Under the pieces are notes generated by a model. The model saw nothing but the letters and a program-made list of their open reading frames with translations. It did not search any database and had not been told where the DNA came from. Positions 54,871 to 64,000 of a stretch of 64,000 nt of DNA are shown here, piece after piece; positions within the stretch are counted from its first letter, which is position 1; each line of letters begins with the position of its first letter. The translations under genes and the position numbers were made by a program. The DNA is taken from the NCBI RefSeq assembly GCF_024166365.1, contig NC_064827.1, positions 50,372,635 to 50,436,634 on the forward strand, written 5' to 3'. This stretch comes from Elephas maximus indicus. Lineage: Eukaryota > Chordata > Mammalia > Proboscidea > Elephantidae.

Positions 54871-55845
54871 CCCTGCCCAGAGGGAACCAATTTTAGCTCT
54901 TAATTGTTTCTGTGTTTAAGTAGTAAATTATAATTATTGACAAAGTTACTTCAACCTGCTCAGTTGTTGGCATGTTCAGCCACCTGGTGAGGTTAATGTT
55001 TTGGAGAAACAAGGGGTGGTTCCTTCTTACAAGCAAGTTTTGGTGTTTCACCCCTTTACCTTGACCCTATCCCCATGATAATTTTGAGTTAGGTAAACTG
55101 AAGGCCTGTATGAAGCACCACAAGGCAAGTCCTGCTAGCCATTTAAAAAACAACTTTTTAAAAAGGCCATTTAACAGCTTTTTAGAAATAGGAGTAACGG
55201 TTTGTACAAGCCATGCCCACTTTTCTCCTGTACTTTTTTAGACCCGAGGCCTGCTCTTGTGAGCCTGGCGGTGGTTTGTGTTTGCGTTGGTTGCACCTGA
55301 TGTTCTTGTTAAGCCTGGCAAGTCTGTCTCTTGGGAGCAGAACCACTTCCATGCCTTTTGTATACAAAGAATTGACTCAGGACAGCTGGTACTGCCACTC
55401 TCTTGAATAGGACCTGTGACAGCTGACCCTCCTTGCTCTCTTAGCCATGCCCTCCGAGGCAGCTGTTCTGCAAACCCAGGGAGCACAGGGACATGAACCC
55501 TGCTGTTTGCTGTTCTTCCTGTATCCCATGGGGACTTGCTCGTGTACTTTACCCAGCACCTACAGGTTATTCCCACCTTCTCCTGGACTGCTTAAGCACC
55601 TCCTAACAGGTCTGTTTGCATCCAGTCTTGCCTTTCTTTTAAAAAAGACCCTCCACATAGAAGCCAATGTGTGCTAGTTATCAGTTTATGGACTCTCAGC
55701 TTCAAATCCACTCTGTATTGCCTGCTCTGCAAATATGGAGCTGGGTCCTTTGAATATTTTTCTTTTGCCAGCTGCGCGAAGTTAAACTTTGTCAGTAGAG
55801 GGCGCAGGAGAGACACCGGAGGAGGAAGGGCCAGTCTTTCCTCTT
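54871..55845. other. Intergenic; start of an unassigned ancient repeat
   Basis: 55690-55845 contains the phrase AGTAGAGGGCGCAGGAGAGA. Together with 56390-56885 and 57058-57090 (GACTGGACCATGACTGATAC) it looks like one old interspersed repeat broken by SINEs; family not assigned. Confidence 0.45.
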
Positions 55846-56024
55846 GTTAGGTGCCACCAAGTCATAGCGACCCCATGTGACAGAGTAGAACTGCTCCATA
55901 GGATTTTAAACTTTACCGGAGCAGATGGCCAAGTCTTTCTCCTGCAGAACTGCCGGGTAGGTTTAAATCACCAGCTTTTAGGGTGGTAGCCAAGTTCTTA
56001 ACCGTTGTGCCACCAGGGCTCCAT
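55846..56024 (-). repeat. AfroSINE-type SINE, long form
   Basis: TTAGGTGCCACCAAGTCATA ... GTGCCACCAGGGCTCC. Confidence 0.9.
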
Positions 56025-56032
56025 TGTGTGTC

Positions 56033-56385
56033 CTGGAATTGATTCCAACTTATCCGACACTAGAGGAGACAGTAAAACTGCCCCATAGGGTTTCCTAGGC
56101 TGCAATCTTTACACAGAAGTGGTTAAAAGCTACAGCTGCTAACTAAAAGGTCTGGTAGCTCAAATCCACTAGGCGCTCCTTGGAAACTCTAAGGGGCAGT
56201 TCTACTCTGTCCTTTCGGGTCTCAATGGGTCGGAATCGTCGACTGCAACGGTTTTGTTTGTTTGTTTGTTTAACCTTTACAGGAGCAGATCTCCAGGTCT
56301 TTTCCCCTGTGGAGCTGCCGGTGGGTTTGAACCTCTAACCATTTGGTTAGCAGCTGAGTGCTTAACCATTGTGCCACCAGCGGTC
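56033..56385 (-). repeat. AfroSINE-type SINE split by another SINE
   Basis: 56033-56113 and 56272-56385 are the two parts of one minus-strand long-form SINE, broken at its AATCTTTACA site. Confidence 0.93.
56114..56271 (+). repeat. AfroSINE-type SINE inserted in a SINE
   Basis: GAAGTGGTTAAAAGCTACAG (5'-truncated) ... CGGTTTTGTTTGTTTGTTTG. Target-site duplication AAYCTTTACA (one mismatch) at 56104-56113 and 56272-56281. Confidence 0.93.
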
Positions 56386-56891
56386 TAGTTCCCCTGTATT
56401 ATTCCAGGTGGGCTCCTACAGTGTGCACCTCTTCTTCTCTAGTTCCTGGCATATCCAGCTTCTCGGTACCCAGGTCCTGTGGGCGGCTTCTCCAGGGCTA
56501 GGGTTCTGAGCCCAGCTCTGGCCGTGCACGGGGTCAGTAGTATCCAGCAGCTAGAAGCAGCCCTGGAACCCGCTTGGTGGTTTCATAGTGGAGCGCCTCC
56601 AGTTACCTCCCTTTGAGCACTTTTACCAGCACCCTAGAGGGCTGATTTCCAGCAAGTTCCACCACCGCTCTCTCTGCCCTCTACTGAGCCAAGGCCATGC
56701 CGTCTGCACCCAGGTCTGGATTTCAGCCCTGGGAACAGGAGTCTCTTCCTTGGGATAGTGGCTGCTTCTTGTACCTGTTATGCTTACGCTTTTTTAGTGT
56801 TCTTTTTATTTCTTACAGGCCAGTCCCTCGTACTCTATTATCCTGTTACATAGTGAATGATTCTTTGTATTAAACCTCATCTTTTCAGATT

Positions 56892-57057
56892 GGAAACCCT
56901 GGTGGCGTAGTGGTTAAGTGCTATGGCTGCTAACCAAGAGGTCGGCAGTTTGAATCCACCAGGCGCTCCTTGGAAATCCTATGGGGCAGTTCTAGTCTGT
57001 TCTATAGGGTCACTGTGAGTTGGAATTCACTTGAGGGCAATGGGTTTTTTTTTTCTG
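56892..57057 (+). repeat. AfroSINE-type SINE, short form
   Basis: GGAAACCCTGGTGGCGTAGT start. Target-site duplication TTCAGATT at 56884-56891 and 57058-57065. Confidence 0.94.
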
Positions 57058-57090
57058 TTCAGATTACTGAGTAGTTTCTAGTCCTGACTG

Positions 57091-57850
57091 GACCATGACT
57101 GATACACAGCATAACCTTTTTGAAATGCAAATCTACTTCTGTTACTCCCCCTTGCTTAAAACCGTTCTGTGGTTTTACTCTGCTTATAGGATGAAGACAA
57201 AACTCATTTTCATAGTCTCTGAGGCCCTGCACGGTCTGGTCCCTCTTTACCTCCCTGGCCTTACCTCAGACCAGAGGATCCCTCTTTCCCCCTGAGCAGG
57301 GTTTATACAGATACCGTTCCCTGTCTTGTGGAATGATCTTTCCTGACCTCCTCACCCAGTCAGCCTCTACTCACCTTCAGGCCTCTGTGGGTGGTGCAGA
57401 TGGCTAACACACTTGGCTATTAACCCAAAGGTTGGAGGTTCAAGTCCACCCTGAGGGACCTTGGAAGAAAGGCCTGATGATCTGCTTCTGAAAAATCAGC
57501 CATCAAAAACCCTACGGAGCACGGTTCTGCTCTGACATACACGGGGTTGCCGTGAGTCAGGGTCAACTCAACTGCCGCTGGTTTGCTTTCATGCTTTTCT
57601 CCTCAGGGAAGCTTTTTCCATCTTCCTTGTCTAGGTTGAATACCTTTAATTCACTCTCACTGCACCATATATCTCTCCTTTGGAGTATTTTTCATGATTA
57701 TAATTTTATGTATGTTGGTGTAATTTTTTGGATTAATACTTACTCTTCTATAGATTGTAAACTCCATGAGCGCAAGGGTCTGTGGCTTTTTTTTTGGTTC
57801 CTTTTATGTCTCCAGTATCTCTCATGGTGCCTATTACAAAGCAGGCATTC
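57091..57850 (+). repeat. L2-type LINE 3' region split by a SINE
   Basis: 57110-57382 (GCTTAAAACCGTTCTGTGGT, GAGGCCCTGCACGGTCTGGT) and 57595-57850 (AGATTGTAAACTCCATGAGC, GCGCAAGGGTCTGTGGC) are the two parts. Confidence 0.8.
57383..57594 (+). repeat. AfroSINE-type SINE, third form
   Basis: CCTCTGTGGGTGGTGCAGAT, GGAAGAAAGGCCTGATGATC, GACATACACGGGGTTGCCGT, CCGCTGGTTTGC. 57851-58261 is unassigned. Confidence 0.92.
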
Positions 57851-58261
57851 TGGCTTGTCCAGTAGTCTTGGTCCAGCTAGGGTCTCTTCTGTACTTCACT
57901 TTGCCACAAGATGGCAGGCTAAGACACTGCTACTTGATTTCCTTTGCTAAAGAGGTAGTACTTCAGGTTAAAATGCTTTTATCTAAGCCAAAGAGGATCC
58001 CTTTGAAGTGAGATTGAGTCACCTATAGAAGATTTCTCTGAAAATGTCCACTGTGTTTTTCACTTCTTCACTGACTGTGAGGAACAATATGAAATGCAAA
58101 CAACCAAGACAAAAAACTTTTTCTTCTTCAGCTTGCAGAAGAGCACACGAACCTTGAGCTCTGATTCACATGGGAAGATAGGGGCATGGGAATATTTACT
58201 GCTCCTCTCCTCATGCTTTGTTTTGTAATAACTGTAATTTCTAGAAGAAAGACCTAGAGCA

Positions 58262-58491
58262 AGGAATCAGGAAACTATGGCCCTAGGGCCAAATCTGGCT
58301 ATGTACCTGTGTTTGTAAATAAAGTTTAATTGGAACAAAGCCATGCCCATTTGTTTTATGTATTGTTTTTGGCTGCTTTTGCACTGCTGTGACGGGGTGA
58401 GTAGTTATAGCAGAGATTATATGGCTCACAAAGCTGAAAATATTTACTCTCTGGCTCTTTACAGAGAAAGTTTGCAGACACCTGGTCTAGA
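58262..58491 (-). mobile_element. hAT-Charlie type DNA transposon remnant
   Basis: Same family as 731-930, opposite strand: CAGGAAACTATGGCCCTAGG, AATAAAGTTTAATTGGAACA, GAAAGTTTGCAGACACCTGG. Confidence 0.75.
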
Positions 58492-59754
58492 GGATGTAAA
58501 TTTCTTAAAAGCCATAATATATAGTTAACATTGAACTAACTTCACTTTAAATGTGATTAACATTTAAATCAGTTGACCTTAAATAAAGCACATTGTTGTT
58601 GTTGTTAAGTGCCATGGAGTCAGTTCCACTCATAGTGACCCCATGCACAACAGAACAGAACTCCATGCACAACAGCCCAGTCCTGTGCTGTCCTCACAAT
58701 TATTGTTAAGCTTAGCCCATTGTTGGCAGCCAACGTGTTAATCCATGTCACTGCGGGTCTTCCTCTTTTTCACTGACCCTCTGCTTTACCAGGTGTGATG
58801 TCCTTCTCCAGGGGCTGGTCCCTCCCGATTACATGGCCAAAGTAAGTCTCGCCATCCTTGCTTCTAAGGAGCATTCTGGGTATACTTCTTCCAAGACAAA
58901 TTTGTTCCTTCTTCTGGCTCTCCGTTACTCAATATTCTTCACCAACACCATAATCAAAAGTGTCAATTCTTCTGTCTTCCTTATTCATTGTCCAGCCTTA
59001 ACATGCACTATGAGACAATTGAAAATACCATGGGTTGGGTCAAGCGCACCTTACTCCTCAAAGTGACATTTTTGCTTTTTAACATTTCACAGAGGTCTTT
59101 TGCAGTAGATTTGCCCAATGCAATGCTTCCTTTGATTTCTTGACTGCTGCTTCCATGGGCATTGTTTTTGGATCCAAGTAAAATGAACTTTTTGACAACT
59201 TCAATGTTTTCACTATCATGATATTGCTTATTGGTCCAGTTGTGAGGATTTTTGTTTTCTTTATGTTGGAGTATAATCCTTACTGAAAGTTGTAGTCTGT
59301 GATCTTCATCAGTAAGTGCTTCAAATTCACTTCGTTTACAGCAAGCAACACTGTGTCATCTGCATATTGCAGGTTGTTAATGAGTCTTCCTCCAATCCTG
59401 ATGCCATGTTGTTCTTCATATAGTCCAGTTTCTCTGATTATTTTTTCAGCATACAGATTGAATAAGTATGGTGAAAGGATACAACCCTGACACACACATT
59501 TTCTGACTTTAAACCGCTCAGTATCCCTTTGTTCTGTTCTAATGACTGCCTCTTGGTCTACGTACAGGTTCCTCATGAGCACAATTAAGTGTTCTGGAAT
59601 TCCTGTTCTTCACAATATTATCCATAATTTGTTATGATCCACACAGTCTACTACCTTTGCATAGTCGGTAAAACACAGATAAACATCTTTCTGGTATTCT
59701 CTGCTTTCAGCTAGGATCCATATGACATCAGCAATGATATCCCTTGTCCCACGT

Positions 59755-60408
59755 TGTCGTGGATTGAATTATGTTCCCCCCAAAATGTGTGTATCAATTT
59801 GGCTGGGCTGTGATTTCTGGTGGAAACCCTGGTGGCGTAGTGGTTAAGTACTACGACTGCTAACCAAGAGGTTGGTGGTTCGAATCCACCAGGCGCTCCT
59901 TGGAAACTCTATGGGGCAGTTCTACTGTGTCCTGTAAGGACACTATGAGTCAGAATCGAATTGTGGGTTTTTTTTTTGGTATGATTACCGGCATTGTGTG
60001 ATTTTCCTATATGTTGTAAATCCTGCCTCTGTGATGTTAATAAGGGAGGTTGGGCGGCAGTTGTGTTAGTGAGGCAGGACTCAATCTACAAGATTGGATT
60101 GTGTCTTGAGGCAATCTCTTGAGAGATAAAAGAAAGAAGGGAGAAGAGAGACAGGGAGACGTCATCACCACCAAGAAAGCAGTGCCAGGAGCAGACCGTG
60201 TCCTTTGGACCTGGGGTCCCTGTGCAGCGAAGCTCCTAGTCTGGGGGAAGATTGATGATAAGGCCGACAGAGAGAGAAAGCCTTCCCTTGGAGCTGACAC
60301 CCTGAATTTGGACTTTTAGCCTACTTTACTGTGAGAAAATAAGCTTCCCTTTGTTAAAGCCATCTACTTATGGTAGTTCTGTTATAGCAGCACTAGATAA
60401 CTAAGATA
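59755..60408 (+). mobile_element. Solo LTR, MaLR/ERVL-like, inserted in RTE copy 2
   Basis: TGTCGTGGATTGAATTATGT, TTGGCTGGGCTGTGATTTCT, GAGGCAATCTCTTGAGAGAT, CCTGAATTTGGACTTTTAGC, GAAAATAAGCTTCCCTTTGT, GTTATAGCAGCACTAGATAA: the order of a mammalian MaLR/ERVL-type LTR with AATAA-type signal. Flanking CACGT/CACAT (59750-59754, 60409-60413) fits a 5-bp target-site duplication with one change. No internal retroviral genes. It is split by a SINE at 59821-59980. Exact family not assigned. Confidence 0.7.
59821..59980 (+). repeat. AfroSINE-type SINE inside the LTR
   Basis: TGGAAACCCTGGTGGCGTAG start ... GAATTGTGGGTTTTTTTTTG. The LTR resumes at TATGATTACCGGCATTG after a degenerate target-site duplication (TGATTTCTGG / TGATTACCGG). 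Confidence 0.92.
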
Positions 60409-60477
60409 CACATCCACTTCTGAACCTGGCTTAAACTTCTGGCTGTTCCCTGTTGGTGTACTGCTGCAGCTGCTTTT

Positions 60478-62833
60478 CTTCTTCTTTTTGTTTTCATAAT
60501 TTTTATTGTGCTTTATGTGAAAGTTTACAAATCAAGCCAGTCTCTCACACAAAAACTTATATACACCTGTTTTTTTTTGTTGTTGTTAGGTGCTGTGGAG
60601 TTGGTTTGGACTCATAGCAACGCTATCTATGCACAACAGAATGAAACACTGCCCTGTCCTGAGGCATCCTTACAATCATTGTTATGCTTGAGCTCATCCT
60701 TGCAGCCACTGTGTCAATCCACCTCGTTGAGGGTCTTCCCATTTTCCGCTGACCTTGTACTTTGCCAAGCATCATGTCCTTCTCCAGAGACCGATTCCTC
60801 CTGACAACATGTCCAAAGTATGTAAGACGCAGTCTTGCCATCCTTGCTTCTAAAGAGCATTCTGGTTGTACTTCCTCCAAGACAGATTTGTTCGTTCTTC
60901 TGGCAGTCCGTGGTATATTCAATATTCTTCACCAACACCACAATTCAAAGGCATCAATTCTTCTTCGGTCTTCCTTATTCATTGTCCAGCTTTCACCTGC
61001 ATAGGATGCGATTGAAAATACCATGGCTTGGGTCAGGCACACCTTAGTCTTCAAGGTGACATCTTTGCTCTTCAACACTTTAAAGAGGTCCTTTGCAGCA
61101 GATTTGCCCAATGCAATGCGTCTTTTGATTTCTTGACTGCTGCTTCCACAGGTATTGATTGTGGATCCAAGTAAAATGAAATCCTGGACAACTTCAATCT
61201 TTTCTCCATTTATCACGATGTTACTCATTAGTCCGGTTGTGAGAATTTTTGTTTTCTTTATGTTGAGGTGCAATCCATACTGAAGGCTGTGGTCTTTGAT
61301 CTTCATTAGTAAGTGCTTCAAGCCCTCTTCACTTTCAGCAAGCAATATTGTGTCATCTGCATAACGCAGGTTGTTAATGAGTCTTCCTCCAATCCTGATG
61401 CCCCATTCTTCTTCATATAGTCCAGCTTCTAGGATTATTTGCCCAGCATAGAGAATGAATAGGTATGGTGAAATGCACACCTGATGCACACCTTTCCTGA
61501 CTTGAAACCAATCAGTATCCCCTTGTTCTGTCCGAATAACTGCCTCATGATCTATGTAAAGGTTCCTCATGAGCACAATTAAGTGTTCTGGAATTCCCAT
61601 TCTTCACAATGTTATCCATAATTTGTTATGATCCACACAGTCGAATGCCTTTGCATAGTCAATAAAACACAGGTAAACATCCTTCTGGCATTCTCTGCTT
61701 TCAGCCAGGATCCATCTGACATCAGCAATGATATCCCTGGTTCCACGTCCTCTTATGAAACTGGCCTGTTGATATACTGCTGCAGCTGTTTTCGAATGAT
61801 CTTCAGCAAAATTTTGCTTGCGTGTGATATTAATGATATTGTTCTATAATTTCCACATTTGGTTTCTTGTACTGTGGGGGCTTGTGTGTTGCTGTGATAC
61901 TGGAAGCTATGCCACTGGTATTCAGATACCAGCAGGGTCACCCATGGAGGACAGGTTTCAGCTGAGCTTCCAGACTAAGACAGACTAGGAAGAAGGACCC
62001 GGCAGCCTACTTCCGAAAAGTATTAGCCAGTGAAAACCTTATGAATAGCAGCGGAACATTGTCTGATATAGTGCTGGAAGATGAGTCCCCTGGGTTGGAA
62101 GGCACTCAAAAGATGACTGGGGAAGAGCTGCCTCCTCAAAGTAGAGCTGACCTTAATGACGTGGATGGAGTAAAGTTTTGGGGACTTTCATTTGCTGATG
62201 TGTCACGACTCAAAATGAGAAGAAACAGCTGCAAACATCCATTAATAATTGGAGCCTGGAATGTACACCTTGCTACATGCTCCCAATTACTCTCTCCCTA
62301 ATGACACAGCCCGCTCTCTCCCTCCACCCTCTCTTTTCGTGTCCATTTCGCCAGCTTGTAACCCCTTCTACCCTCTCATCTCCCCTCCAGGCAGGAGATA
62401 CCAACATAGTCTCAAGTGTCCACCTGATCTAAGAAGCTCACTCCTCACCAGCATCCCTTTCCAACCCATTGTCCAATTCATGTCTGAAGAGTTGACTTTG
62501 GAAATGGTTTCTATCCTGGGCCAACCCCCCATGACCACTGGGGTCCCTCTAGTCTCAGTCAGACCATTAAGTCTGGTCTTTTTATCAGAATTTGGGGTCT
62601 GCATCCCACTGCCCTCCTGCTCCCTCAGGGGTTCTCTGTTGTGTACCCTGTCAGGGCAGTCATCGGTTGTAGCCAGGCACCATGTAGTTCTTCTGGTCTC
62701 AGGATGATGTAGTCTCTGGTTCATGTAGCCCGTTCTCTCTCTTGGGCTCATTATTACCTTGTGTCCTTGGTGTTCTTCAGTCTCCTTTGATCCACGTGGG
62801 TTGAGACCAGTTGATGCATCTTAGATGGCACCA
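60478..62833 (-). repeat. LINE-like 3' repeat inserted in RTE copy 2, itself split by RTE copy 3
   Basis: Parts 60478-60568 and 62264-62833, the same family as 29605-30090 in reverse. Perfect 11-bp target-site duplication CAGCTGCTTTT at 60467-60477 and 62834-62844. Its A-rich 3' end (complement ATTTTTATTGTGCTTTATG) is at the left, as expected for a minus-strand copy. Confidence 0.9.
60569..62263 (-). mobile_element. RTE LINE (RTE copy 3) with inverted 5' end
   Basis: 60569-61868 is minus-strand RTE 3' half (reading VRYADDTILLAESEEGLKHL-like text near 61330-61380, SAAKDLFKVLKSKDVTL, CESW-like); 61869-62263 is the 5' UTR and start of coding in plus orientation (GTTGCTGTGATACTGGAAGC ... TTGGAGCCTGGAATGTAC). 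TACACCT at 60562-60568 and 62264-62270 is the likely target-site duplication. The region between the endonuclease start and mid reverse transcriptase is missing. Confidence 0.9.
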
Positions 62834-64000
62834 CAGCTGCTTTTGGATGACCTTCAGCAAAATTTTACTTGCATGTGATATTAATGATATTGTTGGATAA
62901 TGTCTGAATTCTGTTGGATCACCTTTCTTTGGAATGGGCACAAATATAGATCTTTTCCAGTTGATTGGCAGGGTTGGCAAAGTAGTTGTCTTCCAAATTT
63001 CTTGGCGTAGATAAATGAGCATTTCCAGCACTGCATCCATTTGTTGAAAGATCTCAATTGGTATTCCGTCAATTCCTGGAGACTTGTTTCTGCCATTACC
63101 TTCAGTGCAGCTTGGACTTCTTTCTTCAGGACCATTGGTTCTTGATCATATGCTACCACCTGAAATGGTTGAATGTTGACCAATTCTTTTTGGTACACTG
63201 ACTCTTTGTATTCCTTTCATCTTCTTTTGATGCTTATGCATTGTTCAATATTTTTCCTGTAGAATCCTTCAATATTGCAACTTGAGGCTTAAATTTTTCC
63301 TTCAGCTCTTTCAGCCTGAGAAATGGTGAGCTTCTTCTTCCCTTTTGGTTTTCTAACTCCAGGTCTTTGCACATGTTATGGTAACACTTTACTTTGTCTT
63401 CTCGAGCTGCCCTTTGAAATCTTCTGGCCAACTTTTTTGTTTTCTTATTTCTTCAGTTCTCTTCAGCTACTTGACATTCAAGAGCAAGTTTCAGAGTCTT
63501 TTCTGACATCTATTTTTGTCTTTTCTTTCTTTCCTGTCTGTTTAATGACCTTTTGCTTTCCTTGTGCATGATGTCCTTGATGTCATTCCACAATTCGTCT
63601 GGTCTTTGGTCGTTAGTGTTCAGTGTGTCAAATCTGTTCTTAAGAAAAATCTGTTCTTAAGATGATCTCTAAATTCAGGTAGGATATACTCAAGGTTATA
63701 TTTTGGCTCTTGTGGACTTGCTCTAATTTTCTTCAGCTTCAGCTTGAACTTGTATATGAGCAACTGATGGTTTGTTCCACATTCGGCCCTTAGCCTCATT
63801 CTGACAGATGATATTGAGCTTCTCCATCGTCTCTTTCCACAGATGTAGTTCATTTGATTCCTATGTATTCCATCTGGTGAGGCCCTTGTGTATAGTCATC
63901 GTGTATGTTGTTGTAAAAAGGTATTTGCAATGAAGAAATCGTTGGTCTTGGAGAATTCTGTCACGCAGTCTCCTGTGTCATTTCTATCATCAAGGCCATA

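Larger units (their letters stand above)
58591..64000 (-). mobile_element. RTE LINE (RTE copy 2), nested host, runs off the right edge
   Basis: Minus-strand RTE in three pieces: 58591-59754 (3' end with (CAA)n to reverse transcriptase), 60409-60477, and 62834-64000 (reverse transcriptase to endonuclease). The pieces join in the order of copy 1: for example, piece 2 ends at CTGCTGCAGCTGC and piece 3 resumes at CAGCTGCTTTTGGATGACC. The edge at 64,000 is inside the endonuclease part (complement of the TATGGCCTTGGTGATAGAAA region of copy 1). Motifs seen include YADDTVLLA on the minus strand near 59360. Many stops; not functional. Confidence 0.92.

Noticed and set aside
62249..62751. Overlapping long open frames on both strands (152 and 127 residues)
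   Set aside because: They lie wholly inside the LINE-like 3' repeat also found at 29605-30090, which is non-coding there.
1..64000. CRISPR arrays, operons, prophage or other prokaryotic systems
   Set aside because: Spliced vertebrate genes and SINE/LINE content show nuclear mammalian DNA; no spaced direct-repeat array is present. The regularly similar blocks are dispersed SINEs.

Overview
This window is nuclear DNA from a placental mammal, most likely an afrotherian and probably an elephant-like proboscidean. The evidence is two spliced vertebrate genes with GT-AG introns in long introns, old mammalian repeats (MIR, L2, MER5, hAT-Charlie, Tigger, L1), and about thirty copies of a tRNA-derived SINE with the AfroSINE layout (GGAGCCCTGGTGGC start, tRNA-like A and B boxes, GAGTCGGAATCGACTCGAC near the 3' end). 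It also carries several RTE/BovB-class LINEs with (CAA)n tails. The species call is inference.

Left part (1-34,100): the last five coding exons of TMEFF1 on the + strand at 4111-4259, 9848-9913, 22793-22916, 28364-28522 and 33081-33165, with phases that join cleanly. They encode the second Kazal/follistatin-like module, a linker, the EGF-like module, the transmembrane helix and the short cytoplasmic tail, followed by a 3' UTR with AATAAA signals near 33.8-33.9 kb. The 5' exons lie to the left of the window.

Middle (34,500-43,480): CAVIN4 (MURC), complete, in two coding exons (34663-35070 and 41080-41748), 358 residues. A TATA/MEF2-like box lies about 130 bp before the ATG, and a candidate 3' UTR ends near 43.46 kb. 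The two genes are tandem, same strand, with about 0.7 kb between the last clear TMEFF1 poly(A) signal and the CAVIN4 start codon. Their products are functionally unrelated (membrane proteoglycan-like signalling protein; muscle caveolar coat protein).

Right part (43,500-64,000): no gene recognised. It is intergenic DNA packed with SINEs, L2 and RTE. It has one compact CpG-rich patch at 52.34-52.54 kb with two E2F-type sites and a GC box. From 58.6 kb to the right edge lies one minus-strand RTE element split by nested insertions: a SINE inside an LTR inside the RTE, and a second RTE (with its own 5' inversion) inside another LINE-like repeat inside the RTE.

The most informative structures are retrotransposition scars: two RTE copies with twin-priming 5' inversions, a tRNA-Gly-headed SINE whose body resembles the 5' and 3' ends of the RTE, a 124-bp tandem duplication, and two palindromic events. 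I found no convincing new gene system.
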